Counted from the first letter of the stretch, positions 20,488 through 31,731 are shown. The stretch: 64,000 nt of DNA from Sphingomonas sp. H160509 (GCF_024124765.2 NZ_JAMXSR020000002.1:2530001-2594000), one strand, 5' to 3'. A program made the numbers and translations. Notes: generated from the letters alone by a model not told the origin.

Positions 20488-21828
20488 CAGGCGGCTGCCT
20501 TCTGGACCGCGTCGCAGATGCGGTCGACGACGCGCTCGACCTGTGCCGGGTCGTCGCCTTCCGCCATCACGCGGATCACCGGTTCGGTGCCTGATGGACG
20601 GATGACCAGGCGTCCGTTGCCGGCCAGTTCGGCCTCGGCCTGCGCGATCACCGCCTTTACGGCATCATTGTCGAGCGGCTTGCCACCGGCGAAGCGGACG
20701 TTCTTCAGCAACTGCGGCAATGGCTCGAACCGGTGCAGCACTTCGCTCGCCAGTGCGCCCGAACGCTTGACCTCCGCCAGGATCTGAAGCGCGGCGACCA
20801 ATCCGTCGCCGGTCGTCGCGTAGTCGGACAGGATGATGTGGCCCGACTGCTCGCCACCGACATTGTAGCCGCTGGAGCGCATCTTCTCGAGCACATGGCG
20901 GTCGCCGACCTTGGTCCGGACGAGGCCGAGACCTTGTGCCGCCAGGTGGCGTTCCAGACCCAGGTTCGACATCACCGTCGCGACGAGGCCACCGCCCGCA
21001 AGCCGCCCCCTGCCGCGCCCAGCTTGCCGCGATCGTCGCCATCAGCTGGTCGCCGTCGACGATCGTGCCGGTCTCATCGACGACAATCAGGCGATCCGCG
21101 TCGCCGTCGAGCGCGATGCCGATGTCCGCGCCGCTCGCGACGACCGTCTCGGCGAGCGTCTGCGGCGCGGTCGAGCCGACGCCGTCGTTGATATTGGTGC
21201 CGTTGGGCGTAACGCCGATCGCGACGACGTCCGCGCCGAGTTCCCAAAGCGCCGACGGTGCGACCTTGTACGCTGCGCCGTTCGCGCAATCGATCACGAC
21301 CCGCATCCCGTCGAGGCGCAGATTCTCGGGGAAGGTAGACTTGGCGAAATGGATGTAGCGACCCTGCGCATCGTCGATGCGGCGCGCGCGACCGATCTGG
21401 CTGGACGGCACGAGCGGGATGTCGCCGTCGATCAGCGCCTCGATCGCTTCCTCCGCTTCGTCCGACAACTTGTAGCCGTCGGGGCCGAACAGCTTGATGC
21501 CGTTGTCCGCATAGGCGTTATGGCTAGCAGAGATCATGACACCGATATCGGCGCGCATCGAATGGGTGAGCATCGCGACCGCGGGTGTCGGCATCGGCCC
21601 GACCATGACGACGTCCATGCCGACACTGGTGAACCCTGCAACCAGTGCGGATTCGAGCATATAGCCAGACAACCGCGTATCCTTGCCGATCACGACGCGG
21701 TGGCGGTGATCGCCGCGCAGGAAGTAGGCGCCGGCGGCCATGCCAACCTTCATCGCCATCTCCGCCGTCATCGGCGAGACATTGGTGGCGCCACGAATGC
21801 CATCGGTGCCGAAGTATTTTCTTGCCAT
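20487..21828 (-). CDS. glmM: Phosphoglucosamine mutase GlmM (one frame break)
   Basis: Converts glucosamine 6-phosphate to glucosamine 1-phosphate for UDP-GlcNAc. Seen: [10 protein letters not shown] at the N-terminus, the phosphoserine motif [14 protein letters not shown], the metal site DGDADR and [11 protein letters not shown] at the C-terminus. The frame breaks at the five-C run 21006-21010; removing one base gives [18 protein letters not shown]. The restored length is about 446 residues, as expected. It is an essential enzyme, so error is the likely cause. It heads a leftward series glmM - DUF1272 - thiD - rnhB - ccrM - folP. Confidence 0.93.
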
Positions 21829-21897
21829 CGCGTCCGCTTTCCGTCCCGTATCGGTGTCCGAAGCCGTTGATAGCGCGGTCGAACACGAAGGGCGAGC

Positions 21898-23146
21898 ATG
21901 TCGCAGACTACACGGATTCTGGCAGCCCTGATCGGTGGCATCGCGATGGGCATCGCCGCGGCCGCCTGGTCGCCGGCAAACGCGATCGCTGCGACCGCGG
22001 TAACGCAGCCAATTGGCTCCGCATGGCTGCACGGATTGCAGATGGTGATCGTGCCGCTGGTCGTCGGGCTGCTCGTGACCGGGATCGGCGCGACCACCGA
22101 GGCGGCGCGCGCCGGGCGGATCACCGTGCGGGCGATGGTGATGATCGTCGTCATCCTGTGGAGTACGACGATCATGTCCGCGCTGGTCATGCCGTTGATC
22201 TTGGATGCCTTTCCACTGCCGCGCGCGTTAGGCTCCGCGTTGCGCGCCGCATTGACGGGCGCCGCGCCGGTTGGGCCGGTGCCGGGGATCGGCGCGTTCT
22301 TCGACACGATCGTGCCGACCAACATCGTCGCGGCCGCCTCCAGCGACTCGTTCCTGCCGCTCACCGTCTTCGCGCTGACGTTCGCCTTTGCCGTGACGAA
22401 GCTGCCCGACGATCGTCGCCGTGTGCTGACCGGGTTCTTCCAGGCAGTGGTCGACGCGCTGCTGATCATCATCACATGGGTGCTGAAGCTGGCGCCGATC
22501 GGCATCTTCGCGCTCGCCTACGGCGTCGGCGCGCGCACCGGTACGGCGGCGTTCGGCGCGCTCCTGCACTATATCGTCTGCGTCTCGGCGATCGGCTTCA
22601 TCGTCCTGCTGTCCGCCTATCCGATCGGGATGATCGGCGGGCGCGTCGGCTTCGGTCGGTTCGCGCGCGCGGTCGCGCCGGCGCAGGCGGTGGCGATCAG
22701 CACGCAATCGTCGCTCGCGTCGTTGCCGGCGATGTTGAAGGCGTCGACCGATCTCGGCGCGTCGCCTGCCACGGCCGGGATCGTCCTGCCACTGTCGGTC
22801 GCGGTGTTCCGCGCGACTAGCCCGGCGATGAACCTCGCGGTCGCGCTGTACGTCGCGCACTGGCTGGGGCTGCCGATCGGGCCGGGGCAGATGGCGGCAG
22901 GCGTGGCGACCGCGGCGATCACGACGATGGGGTCGATCTCGCTGCCCGGCACGATCAGCTTCGTCGCCTCGGTCGCGCCGGTGGCGCTGGCGATGGGCAT
23001 CCCGCTCGAGGTGCTGGGTCTGCTCATCGCAGTCGAGACCATACCCGACCTGTTTCGGACCGTCGGGAACGTGACGATGGACACCGCCGTTACCATCTCC
23101 GTCGCGGCGCGGTCCGATCACGGGAACGGCGCTCAGGAGATTCCGC

Positions 23147-23172
<26 letters not shown>
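21898..23172 (+). CDS. Dicarboxylate/amino acid:cation symporter (SDF/DAACS family)
   Basis: A 424-residue membrane carrier of the GltP/DctA type. About eight hydrophobic segments are visible, with the family features [16 protein letters not shown], the serine-rich loop near [13 protein letters not shown], and [17 protein letters not shown] (in place of the usual DGT-type metal segment), then [14 protein letters not shown]. It should couple uptake of an acidic substrate to Na+ or H+; the substrate cannot be told. The frame is intact. Its 3' end overlaps the next gene by 26 bases. Confidence 0.87.
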
Positions 23173-24140
<968 letters not shown>

Positions 24141-24144
24141 CTTC

Positions 24145-24289
24145 TCCCCTCCCGCCTGCGGGAGGGGTCGGGGGAGGGGCTCCTCCAGTAGACCGGACGC
24201 CAGTACGTACGTCGCGCCCTCCCCTAACCCCCTCCCGCAAGCGGGAGGGGAATTTGCTGTCTCCCGCTCCCGCCCGCGAGCGGGAGGGA
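24145..24289. repeat. Palindrome cluster, family A variant (CCCTCCCGCxxGCGGGAGGG), three arms
   Basis: CCCCTCCCGCCTGCGGGAGGGG at about 24147-24167 and CCCCCTCCCGCAAGCGGGAGGG at about 24229-24250 are opposed hairpins around a spacer. A third arm, CTCCCGCCCGCGAGCGGGAG, is at about 24266-24287. The cluster fills the gap between the convergent AKR and POT genes and could also serve as a terminator. Confidence 0.75.
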
Positions 24290-24297
24290 ATTTGACG

Positions 24298-26092
24298 TTA
24301 CTGAACGCCGTGCATCCACTTCTTGATCAGCGGCGAGATCAGCAGCAGCACGACGCCGATCCCGGCCGAGACCAGGCCGATCGTCCAGAACACGCCGGCA
24401 TAGGTGTCCAGGCTGACCTTCAGGTTCGTCACCTGGCCACCGACCGTCTCGACGCTGGCGACCTGTGCGACGACGCCAGCGACATATTGCGCGACCGAGA
24501 TCGACAGGAACCAGACGCCCATCATCAGCCCGACGACGCGCGCGATCGACAGCTTGGTGATCATGCTGAGGCCGACCGGCGAGATGCAGAGCTCGGCGAA
24601 CGAGTGGATGAAATACAGCCCGGCGAGCCACCAGATCGCGACCTTGAACGAAGGCCCGACCATGCTTGCGCCCCAGACGAGGAACAGGAAGCCGACGCCC
24701 ACGCCGATCAGCGCGATGCCGAACTTGACGGGGATCGACGGCTCCAGGCCCTTGGCGGCGAGCTTGGTCCACAGGATCGACATCACCGGCGCCAGCGCGA
24801 CGATGAAGAACGCGTTGAAGAACTGGGTCTGGCCGGCCGAGATGCTGAACAGCCCGAACACGCTGAGATCGGTGTTGCGATCCGCGAACAACGTCAGCGA
24901 CGAGCCTGCCTGCTCGAACAGCGTCCAGAACACGACGTTGAACACGATCAGGACCATCGCCGCGAGCATCATCTGGAACTCGCGACGCTCGCCGTTGACG
25001 AACGACCAGATCAGGATGCCGGGTACCGCGATCAGGAACGTGCCGAACAGCAATTTGCCCATCAGCGACAGCGAGGCGATGTAGCCGACGATCCCGGAGC
25101 CCGGCACCGGCGGCACCGCGTTCATGAGGTTGACGAACAGCAGGTAGAAGATCGGAATGCCGAGCAACGCGAGCGCATAGATGCCGAGCGCGCGATCGGG
25201 ACCGGTGCGGACCGGGGGCTCGCCGTAGCCATCGAGCTTGCCGCCATCGAACTGGATCAGCGTCCACGAGGCGAGCATGCCAATCGCGGCGAGGCCGAAG
25301 CCGGCCCACCAGCCGACTGCGACCGCGAGGAACGGGCAGAGCAGCTGCGAGAACAGCGAGCCGAGGTTGATCCCCATGTAGAAGATCGTGAACCCGGCAT
25401 CGCGGCGCTTGTCGCCTTGTGCGTAGAGTTCGCCGACCATCGTCGAGATGTTGGGCTTGAAGAAGCCGTTGCCGACCGAGATCATGCAGAGCGCGAGCAG
25501 CATGATCGTGACGTAGAAGCTGCTGCGTTCGGCGCCCGATTCGAAGCCGCCCTTCTCCACCGTGCGCGCGATCGAGCCGTCGGGGGGCGAGCAGCGAGAC
25601 GGTACCGTCGTCGTTACCCTTGATCTTCAGCTTGTTCGCGCCGTCGACGAGGTAGCGGACCTCGCTGTCGGCCTGGTCGACGACTTCGATCGCGTAACGC
25701 TGGTTGGCGATCGTCGCGTACGGCTTGGCAGTCTCGCCGCCGAAGCAAAGCAGTAGATAGCCCAGCGCCATGATGATCGCGCCGAATTTTACGGCACGTT
25801 TGGAGCCTAGATACTGATCCGCGAGATAGCCGCCGACCAGCGGCGTGAGATACACGAGCGCAGTGTAGCCGCCGTACAGGCCGGTCGCCTCGCGGTCGCC
25901 GAACACGAAATGCTTGGTGAGGTACAGCGTGAGCAGCGCGCGCATGCCGTAATAGCCGAACCGCTCCCACGCTTCGGTGGTGAACAGCCGCGCGAGCTGG
26001 CGGGGATGCCCGAACCAGGTTTCGCCGGACGCCGGGTTGATATGGGTGATATCCGGCTCTCGCGGGGTATCCGCGGTCGGGGTGTCCACCAT
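24298..26092 (-). CDS. POT/PTR-family proton-dependent peptide transporter (one frame break)
   Basis: Twelve-to-fourteen-segment membrane carrier importing di- and tripeptides with H+. The N-terminal part shows EAWERFGYYGMRALLTLYL, close to the ExxERFxYYG signature, then GGYLADQYLGSKRAVKFGA. The middle contains NGFFKPNISTMVGELY and FTIFYMGINLGSL, the PTR2 signatures. Near residue 166 is a polar insert (SEVRYLVDGANKLKIKG). The frame breaks at GGGGGG 25582-25587; dropping one base gives LLAPDGSIARTVEKGG. The restored length is about 597 residues. Confidence 0.88.
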
Positions 26093-26209
26093 TCTTACGC
26101 TCCCTGATACTCGTCTTGGCCGCCGTCGAACGCGGGGCCGTTATGGCGCGCAACCTAGCGGCAAAGCTCGGCCTGTAAATATCACACATCATGGCTTATC
26201 TGCCGGGGC

Positions 26210-26785
26210 ATGCTCAACGACCGCTCCACGCCGCTCTCGCTGCTCGCCACCCGCCGCTCGGGCAAGCCACGCGACCTGATCGCGCCCGGCCCCGATTCTT
26301 ACCAGCTGGCGACGATCCTCGAGATCGCGGCACGGACGCCCGACCACGGCAAGCTCGCGCCGTGGCGGTTCGTCGTCGTGGGTGACGAACACCGCGCGGC
26401 GCTGTCGACGCTGATTACGGATGCGTACCTCGCGGAGCGGCCTTCGGCGTCGCGGACCGAACTCGAGTCGCTCGACCAGTTCGCGCATCAGGCGCCGACC
26501 CTGGTGGTCGTGCTGTCGTCGCCGAAGGAGAGCAAGATTCCGCTTTGGGAACAGGAGCTTTCGGCAGGCGCGGCGTGCATGAACCTGCTTCACGCGGTGC
26601 ATGCGGAGGGGTTTGCGGGGGGTTGGCTGACCGGTTGGCCGGCCTATTCTGACCTGGTGCGCGATGCGTTCGGGTCCGCGGCGGAGCGGATCGCGGGGTT
26701 CATGTTCATCGGCACGCCGTCGCGCGCGCTCGACGAACGGCCTCGCCCGGATATGGCACGGCTCGTAAGCCATTGGGAATCCTGA
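26210..26785 (+). CDS. Nitroreductase-family FMN protein (YdjA-like)
   Basis: A 191-residue flavoprotein. The N-terminal LATRRSGKPRDLIAPGP and ARTPDHGKLAPWRFVVV match the FMN phosphate-binding region of the YdjA/RutE branch, and GAACMNLLHAVHAEGFAGGWLTGWPAY matches the central helix and flavin contact. The enzyme probably reduces nitro- or enone-type substrates with NAD(P)H; the physiological substrate is unknown. The frame is intact. The GntR gene follows 37 bases downstream on the same strand. Confidence 0.85.
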   Translation: MLNDRSTPLSLLATRRSGKPRDLIAPGPDSYQLATILEIAARTPDHGKLAPWRFVVVGDEHRAALSTLITDAYLAERPSASRTELESLDQFAHQAPTLVVVLSSPKESKIPLWEQELSAGAACMNLLHAVHAEGFAGGWLTGWPAYSDLVRDAFGSAAERIAGFMFIGTPSRALDERPRPDMARLVSHWES

Positions 26786-26807
26786 GCCTCGACTTTCCGC
26801 CAGATTG

Positions 26808-26821
26808 CTGTATTAGAACAG
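26808..26821 (+). promoter_or_regulatory. Inverted repeat / -10-like element before the GntR gene
   Basis: CTGTATTAGAACAG has CTGT/ACAG arms, lies one base before the ATG and contains a -10-like TATTAG. No ribosome site is visible, so the GntR mRNA may be leaderless and the repeat could be an autoregulatory operator. This is inference. Confidence 0.3.
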
Positions 26822-26822
26822 C

Positions 26823-27179
26823 ATGACAGCGCTCAGCAGCGACGATAGCCCCGTTTATATCCGCCTTCGCAGCACGATCGCCGCGGGGATTTTACGCGGT
26901 GATTACCGTGCGGGCGATCAGTTGCCGTCGGTGCGCGCGTTTGCCGCCGAGCAGGGGGCCAACCCGCTGACGGTTGCCAAGGCGTATCAGAGCTTTCAGG
27001 ACGACGGCTATGTCGAGGTGCGGCGCGGGGTCGGGATGTTCGTGATGCCGGGCGCTGCGGAGGCTTTGCGGGTGGCGGAGCGCGAGAATTTCGTGACGAC
27101 GCAGTGGCCGCGGATCCTGGGGCATATCGACCTGTTGGGGTTGGATGCGCATGATCTGCTGGAGCGCGAGCGGGCCTGA
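26823..27179 (+). CDS. GntR-family regulator, YtrA type
   Basis: A 118-residue protein: a GntR winged helix (residues about 10-78; YIRLRSTIAAGILRGDYRAGDQLPS then NPLTVAKAYQSFQDDGYVEVRRGVGMFV) followed by a short helical tail of about 40 residues instead of a large ligand domain. That length is typical of YtrA regulators, which usually control nearby ABC transporters or themselves. No ABC operon is adjacent here, so the target may be the upstream nitroreductase or the gene itself. The frame is intact. Confidence 0.85.
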   Translation: MTALSSDDSPVYIRLRSTIAAGILRGDYRAGDQLPSVRAFAAEQGANPLTVAKAYQSFQDDGYVEVRRGVGMFVMPGAAEALRVAERENFVTTQWPRILGHIDLLGLDAHDLLERERA

Positions 27180-27237
27180 GCCGCTGCGAGCGATTTCCCT
27201 TCGCCTCCCCTACCCCTTGCGTTTGTCTTCACCCTGT

Positions 27238-27408
27238 CCCGTTCGTGCTCCCCCCCGTTCGTCCTGAGTAGTCATCGAGTAGGCGCGAAGCGGCGTATCG
27301 CGAGGACGTATCGAAGGACAGGTTGGCGCGTGGAACCCGTACTTCGATACGCACCCTCGATACGCTCCTGACGGAGCTACTCGGTCGCTACTCAGCACGA
27401 ACGGAAGG
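27238..27408. repeat. Long inverted repeat, family D variant
   Basis: CCGTTCGTCCTGAGTAGTCA and CGTATCGAAGGACAG at the left face GTACTTCGATACGCACCCTC and CTACTCAGCACGAACGG at the right, over about 170 bases. The arms are imperfect. It separates the GntR and nat genes, which converge here. Confidence 0.65.
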
Positions 27409-27419
27409 GGGGTTGAACT

Positions 27420-28236
27420 TCAAAACAACCCCAGCGCCGCGACGTCCTCGACGCTCAGGTCGATCCCGAACAACAGGCTCATGCGGATACGGTACACGCG
27501 CGGGTCTGTGATCTCGCCAACCGTGGTGTCGGCCCCCGAGCGCCGGCGGTAGTTGCGGCCGATCAGCGACGCGAAGCCGTTCGGCAGGACGATGCTGGCG
27601 ATCGGGGTGTGGGTGAAGCGGCTGGACGGCGCGGTCGAGGTCCAGTGGTTCGACATCGCGAGATCCGCATCGAACACTTGCGCGAGCGTGAAGCTGTATT
27701 GCGGCTGGAATCCTCCCGTTTCGCCGCGACCGTCGGTGGTCATCGGATCGCCGTCGCGGAGCAGCATCCAGCCTTGTTCGGTCGCTTCGAGGCGGAAGCG
27801 GGCGCCGTCGGGGGGCGGTTGCCTCGGCACCGTCGGCGAGCGGGAGGACGGGCGTGTAGCTGCCGCCGAAGCCGGTGTCGGCGATCCAGTCTTGGCCGTC
27901 GATCGTCACCAGCGCGAAGGTGTGGGTGAGCGGCGGCACGTCGCTTGCGGCGATCCAGACGCGGGCGAGCAACGGGCGGGCGGTGAAGCCGAGTTCTTTA
28001 AGCGCATCTAGAAAGAGCCGGTTGTGCTCGAAGCAATAGCCGCCGCGCCGTGCGGTGACGAGCTTGGCGAAGACTGAATCGGTGTCGATTGCGATGCCGC
28101 GGCCGAGGACGACGTCGAGGTCCTCGAACGGGATCGAGAGACGGTGCGCGTGCTGGAGGCGGCCGAGACCGATCGAGTCGAGCGTCGGGCGCGCGGGCAT
28201 GGCGACACGGAGGAGATAGGCTTCGAGGTCGAACAT
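27420..28236 (-). CDS. nat: Arylamine N-acetyltransferase (one frame break)
   Basis: Transfers acetyl from acetyl-CoA to arylamines and related xenobiotics. The catalytic triad is visible: Cys in RRGGYCFEHN, His in PPLTHTFALV, Asp in WIADTGFGG. N-terminal FDLEAYLLRV and HRLSIPFEDLDVVLG also fit the family. The frame breaks at GGGGGG 27810-27815; removing one base gives EATAPDGARFRLEATEQG. The restored length is about 271 residues, as usual. The start is ATG 28236. Confidence 0.9.
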
Positions 28237-28326
28237 CGGTCGGGCTTTCAGAGATTTGCTGTTTCCCCATACCGTCCGTTGGGCGGGGGCGTCGAGTGGT
28301 GGGCCGCTAGAGTGAGCTCCCCCTCC

Positions 28327-28399
28327 CCCGTTCGTGCTGAGCGAAGTCGAAGCACCTGCGCGTTGGGCATGCCCTTCGACTACGCTCAGGGCGAACGGG
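28327..28399. repeat. Paired palindrome, family D, copy 1
   Basis: CCGTTCGTGCTGAGCGAAGT then CGAAGCACCTGCG, mirrored by CCCTTCGACTACGCTCAGGG and CGAACGGG. A near-identical unit is at 44747-44820. It is the first of four different inverted-repeat units stacked in the 609-base gap 28237-28845, where no gene is visible. Confidence 0.75.
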
Positions 28400-28425
28400 A
28401 TATGGGGCGCCAGCCCTGCTTGCTC

Positions 28426-28520
28426 CGTCACCCCGGGCTTGTTCCGGGGACCACCGTTTCGCATTCTTAATGCTCTCGGGTCTGCCGAACGGTGGATGCC
28501 GGAACGAGCCCAGCATGACG
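28426..28520. repeat. Paired palindrome, family E
   Basis: CGTCACCCCGGGCTTGTTCC and GGGGACCACCGTTTCGC face CGGTGGATGCCGGAACGAGC and CCAGCATGACG. The outer ends are complementary and the spacer is about 30 bases. This is the only copy of the family in the window. Confidence 0.65.
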
Positions 28521-28560
28521 CATAGTTTCTGGCTTACCGCGACTAGAGGCCCCCCTCGCG

Positions 28561-28689
28561 ATCCTCCCCCGCAAGGGGGAGGTGGCTGGTGCTTGCCAGA
28601 CGGAGGGGGCGGTAAGGCATCACCGCCGTTGCGTAGTCCTCCCCCCTCCGTCACCTTCGGTGCCACCTCCCCCTTGCGCGGGGAGGATC
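28561..28689. repeat. Paired palindrome, family A variant (CCTCCCCCGCxxGGGGGAGG)
   Basis: GATCCTCCCCCGCAAGGGGG AGGTGGCTGG at the left is mirrored by GCCACCTCCCCCTTGCGCGG GGAGGATC at the right, with further internal complementarity (GACGGAGGGGG / CCCCCCTCCGTC). The same type occurs at 53.5 kb and as a single arm at 37.2 kb. Confidence 0.75.
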
Positions 28690-28742
28690 GAAAGAGGCGG
28701 TGCGTTTGCACGAATGGCGAGGAGAGTGCTCGTCACTCAAAC

Positions 28743-28832
28743 CCGCCCGTCATCCTGGGCTCGACCCAGGATCCAGAGCCAAAGGGGCTAACGTGTTTGG
28801 CTCTGGATCCTGACTTTCGTCAGGATGACGGG
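28743..28832. repeat. Paired palindrome, family F
   Basis: CCCGTCATCCTGGGCTCGAC CCAGGATCCAGAGCC is mirrored by GGCTCTGGATCCTGACTTTC GTCAGGATGACGGG. The left and right inner arms (GGATCCAGAGCC / GGCTCTGGATCC) are perfect complements. It ends just before the stop of the acyl-CoA dehydrogenase gene. Confidence 0.75.
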
Positions 28833-28845
28833 TGGCGGGGCTCGA

Positions 28846-30557
28846 TCAGGCCGCGAACAGGTCCGCTTCGATCGAGTACAGCACCGCTGCGCTCGCGTTG
28901 GCCGCCGCATTCAGGCCCATTGCCTCGGGGACGATCTGGTCGAGGTAGAAGCGCACCGCAGCCGACTTCATCCGGCCGAAGTCGTCGGTGCCGGCAACTT
29001 CGCCCTGCCGCTCCATCAGCCAGCCGCAGGTCGCGACCGACAGCATCGTGAGGAACGGGTAGCTAGCGGCCAGCTTGTCGTCGGCGTCCGCGGTGGCGAG
29101 CTTACGCCCGATCGCTTCGCAGGCGTCGACCAAGGCCAGCAACTGCTCGTCCTTCGCTTCCGCGCGGATGTCGGCGATCAGCGTGGCGAACGCGCCGCCA
29201 TTGTCGAGCCCGAGTTTGCGTCCGACCAGATCCGCCGCCTGGATGCCGTTGGTGCCCTCGTAGATCGGCGTGATGCGGGCATCGCGGAAATACTGCGCGG
29301 CGCCGGTTTCCTCGACATAGCCCATGCCGCCGTGGACCTGGATGCCGAGCGACGCGACTTCATTGCCGAGATCGGTGCCGTGCGCCTTGGCGAGTGGCGT
29401 GACGAGTTCGAGGCGGTTGCGCGCGGCGTGGTCGCCGAGATTGGCGCGGTCGACCTGCCCGGCCGCGTAATAGACGAGCGCGCGTGCCGCCTGCGTCTGC
29501 GCCTTCATCCGCATCAGCATGCGGCGAACATCGGGATGCTCGACGATCTTGACCGAGTCCTTGTTCGGCGAGCCGGCGCGCGCCGATTGCACACGGTCGA
29601 GCGCATAGGCGACCGCGCCCTGCGTCGCGCCCTCGGCGACCTGGACGCCCTGGAGACCGACGTTCAACCGCGCGTTGTTCATCATCGTGAACATCGCGCG
29701 GATGCCGCCGAGTTCCGCGCCGATCAGCTCGCCGATGCAATCGTCATTGTCGCCGAAGCTCAGCACGCAGGTCGGCGACGCGTGGAGGCCCATCTTGTGC
29801 TCGATCGAGACGACGCGGACGTCGTTGAACTCGCCCGGCGTGCCGTCTTCCTGGAGGCGGTACTTGGGGACGAGGAACAGCGAGATGCCCTTGGTCCCCG
29901 CCGGTGCGCCCGGTGTCCGCGCGAGGACGAGATGGACGATGTTCGGCGCCATGTCGTGATCGCCGAACGAGATGTAGATCTTGGTACCCTTGATCGACCA
30001 TTTACCGTCGCCGAGGGGGTCGCGGTAGCGCGGAGAGCGCCGACGTCGGAGCCTGCCTGCGGCTCGGTGAGGTTCATCGTGCCGGTCCATTCGCCGGTCG
30101 CGAGATGGGGGAGGTAGAGCGCCTGCTGCTCAGGGCTGCCGTGATGCTGGAGCGCCTCGATCGCGCCGACGGTGAGCGTCGGGCACAGCGCGAAGCCCAT
30201 GTTGGCCGAGCCGAGCGTGTCGAGCACCGCGGTCTGGATCGCGAACGGCAGGCCCTGCCCGCCCCATTCCTCGTCGACGCCGATCGTGCCCCAGCCGCCC
30301 TCGACATAATCCTTGTACGCCTGCGCGAAGCCGTCGGGCATGACGACGCCGTCCGGAGTCCATTTTGCGCCGACGGTGTCGCCGGTGCGGTTGAGCGGCG
30401 CCCATTCGCCCGACGCCAACTGGCCGACGCCTTCGAGGACCGCGTCGACGACGTCGTCGCTGGCAGCGGCATAGCGTTCGGTCGCGGCGATCTCGCCGAT
30501 CCGCACGACATGGTCGAGCACGAAACGCTGTTCGGTGGTTGCTGGAGTGAAGGCCAT
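28846..30557 (-). CDS. Acyl-CoA dehydrogenase, long C-terminal-domain type (one deletion)
   Basis: FAD enzyme forming an alpha,beta-double bond in acyl-CoA substrates. At about 570 residues it belongs to the longer DmdC-like branch with an extra C-terminal helical domain. Seen: TMNLTEPQAGSDVGAL (FAD-binding), IYISFGDHDMAPN, and QVHGGMGYVEETGAAQYFRDARITPIYEGTNG split over the catalytic C-terminal half. The frame breaks at GGGGG 30015-30019; adding one base gives RATATPLGDGKWSIKGTKIY. The substrate cannot be told. It diverges from tsaC by 46 bases. Confidence 0.87.
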
Positions 30558-30603
30558 CGCATCCTCTTATCGCTACGGTTTGGACCCGCTATACGCCTGT
30601 GGA

Positions 30604-31635
30604 ATGACCCGTCCACACCCCCGGATTTTACCCTACGGCACGGCCGCGATCGCCGAAGCCGCCGCGCTGATTCGCGACGGCGGGATCGTCGCGGTGCCGA
30701 CCGAGACGGTGTATGGGCTCGCGGCGGACGCGACCAATGCCGAGGCGGTGGCGCGGATTTATGCCGCGAAGGGGCGGCCGAGTTTCAATCCGTTGATCGT
30801 GCATGTGGTGGACCTGGCGGCGGCGGAGTTGATCGCGGTGTTCGATGCGGATGCTCGGGCGTTGGCGGCGGCGTTCTGGCCGGGGCCTTTGACGCTCGTG
30901 CTGCCGGTAAGGGGGATTCGGGGATCGCTGCGCTGGTGACGGCGGGGTTGGATACGATCGCGGTTCGGGTGCCTCGGCATCGGGCTATGCAAGGGTTGAT
31001 TGCGGAGTCGGGGCGGCCTTTGGCGGCGCCTTCGGCCAATGCGAGCGGGGGATCAGTCCGACTACCGCTGCGCATGTGGCGGGGAGTCTGGGGGGAACGT
31101 GCCGTTGATTCTCGACGACGGGGCTACCGAGGCTGGGCTGGAGTCGACGATCGTGGCGGGGCGGACGATCTTGCGGCCGGGGCCGGTTACGGCGGAGGCT
31201 ATCGTAACCCATCTCCAGTTCACCTCCGGCGAACAGCACCCCCCGGCGAAGGCCGGGGCCCAGTTGGAACGTCGGATATAACGGAGCGCAACCCGGGTCA
31301 TAAGCGTCTCCCAATGGGGCCCCGGCCTTCGCCGGGGGTGTGAGGGAGTGCTCACTGCGCCTGGGCAGCTTGAAAGCCACTACGCGCCGAGAAAATCGCT
31401 TCGGCTGAACGCGATCGAAGCAGGTTCGGACGAGTGGTTGATTGGTTTCGGCGAAGTGGCGGGCAACATAACCCTTTCCGCCTCTGGAGACCTCGTCGAA
31501 GCAGCCGCAAAGCTGTTCGACCTGCTTCACGCCGCCGATGCGAATGATACGGCGAAGATCGCCATCGCACCGATCCCGTCTGAAGGCATCGGCGAAGCGA
31601 TCAACGACCGCCTTCGCCGGGCTGCTTACCGCTAA
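30604..31635 (+). CDS. tsaC: Threonylcarbamoyl-AMP synthase, Sua5 type (three deletions; repeat in linker)
   Basis: Makes the threonylcarbamoyl-adenylate used by TsaD for t6A in tRNA. The YrdC domain shows TETVYGLAADATN, KGRPSFNPLIVHV, FWPGPLTLVLP, APSANASG and STIVAGRTILRPGP. Single bases appear missing in the G runs at 30911-30915, 31047-31051 and 31090-31095. A family C palindrome lies in the linker between the YrdC part and the Sua5 C-terminal domain (VLTAPGQLESHYAPRK onward). Both flanks are in the same frame, but one TAA (31279-31281) lies inside the repeat, so as written the protein ends there. Either further indels hide an open frame, or the C-terminal domain is separated. Confidence 0.82.
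31237..31340. repeat. Paired palindrome, family C, inside the tsaC linker
   Basis: CACCCCCCGGCGAAGGCCGG GGCCCAGTTGG is mirrored by CCAATGGGGCCCCGGCCTTC GCCGGGGGTGTGAG, with a spacer of about 40 bases. The arm ends carry one more C and one more G than the other four copies. The unit separates the two domains of the Sua5-type protein. Confidence 0.8.
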
Positions 31636-31640
31636 CACCC

Positions 31641-31719
31641 GTTCCCCCGCGGAGGCGGGGGTCCAGGTGTCAGGTCGAACGACGGTATTTAGCTGGGCCC
31701 CCGCGTCCGCGGGGGAACA
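31641..31719. repeat. Paired palindrome, family B, copy 2
   Basis: TTCCCCCGCGGAGGCGGGGG TCCAGG is mirrored by TGGGCCCCCGCGTCCGCGGG GGAAC, with a spacer of about 27 bases. It fills the gap between the convergent tsaC and msrA genes and could act as a terminator for both. Confidence 0.8.
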
Positions 31720-31731
31720 GCATTTCCGACC

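Noticed and set aside
24292..25623. 443-residue rightward frame rich in Arg, Asp, His and Gln
   Set aside because: Composition is that of the reverse frame of a membrane-transporter gene; the POT transporter on the other strand explains the region.
27238..27408. Insertion sequence ends with terminal inverted repeats
   Set aside because: The inverted arms enclose no transposase and the unit is only about 170 bases; it fits the dispersed palindrome families better, although a MITE cannot be ruled out.
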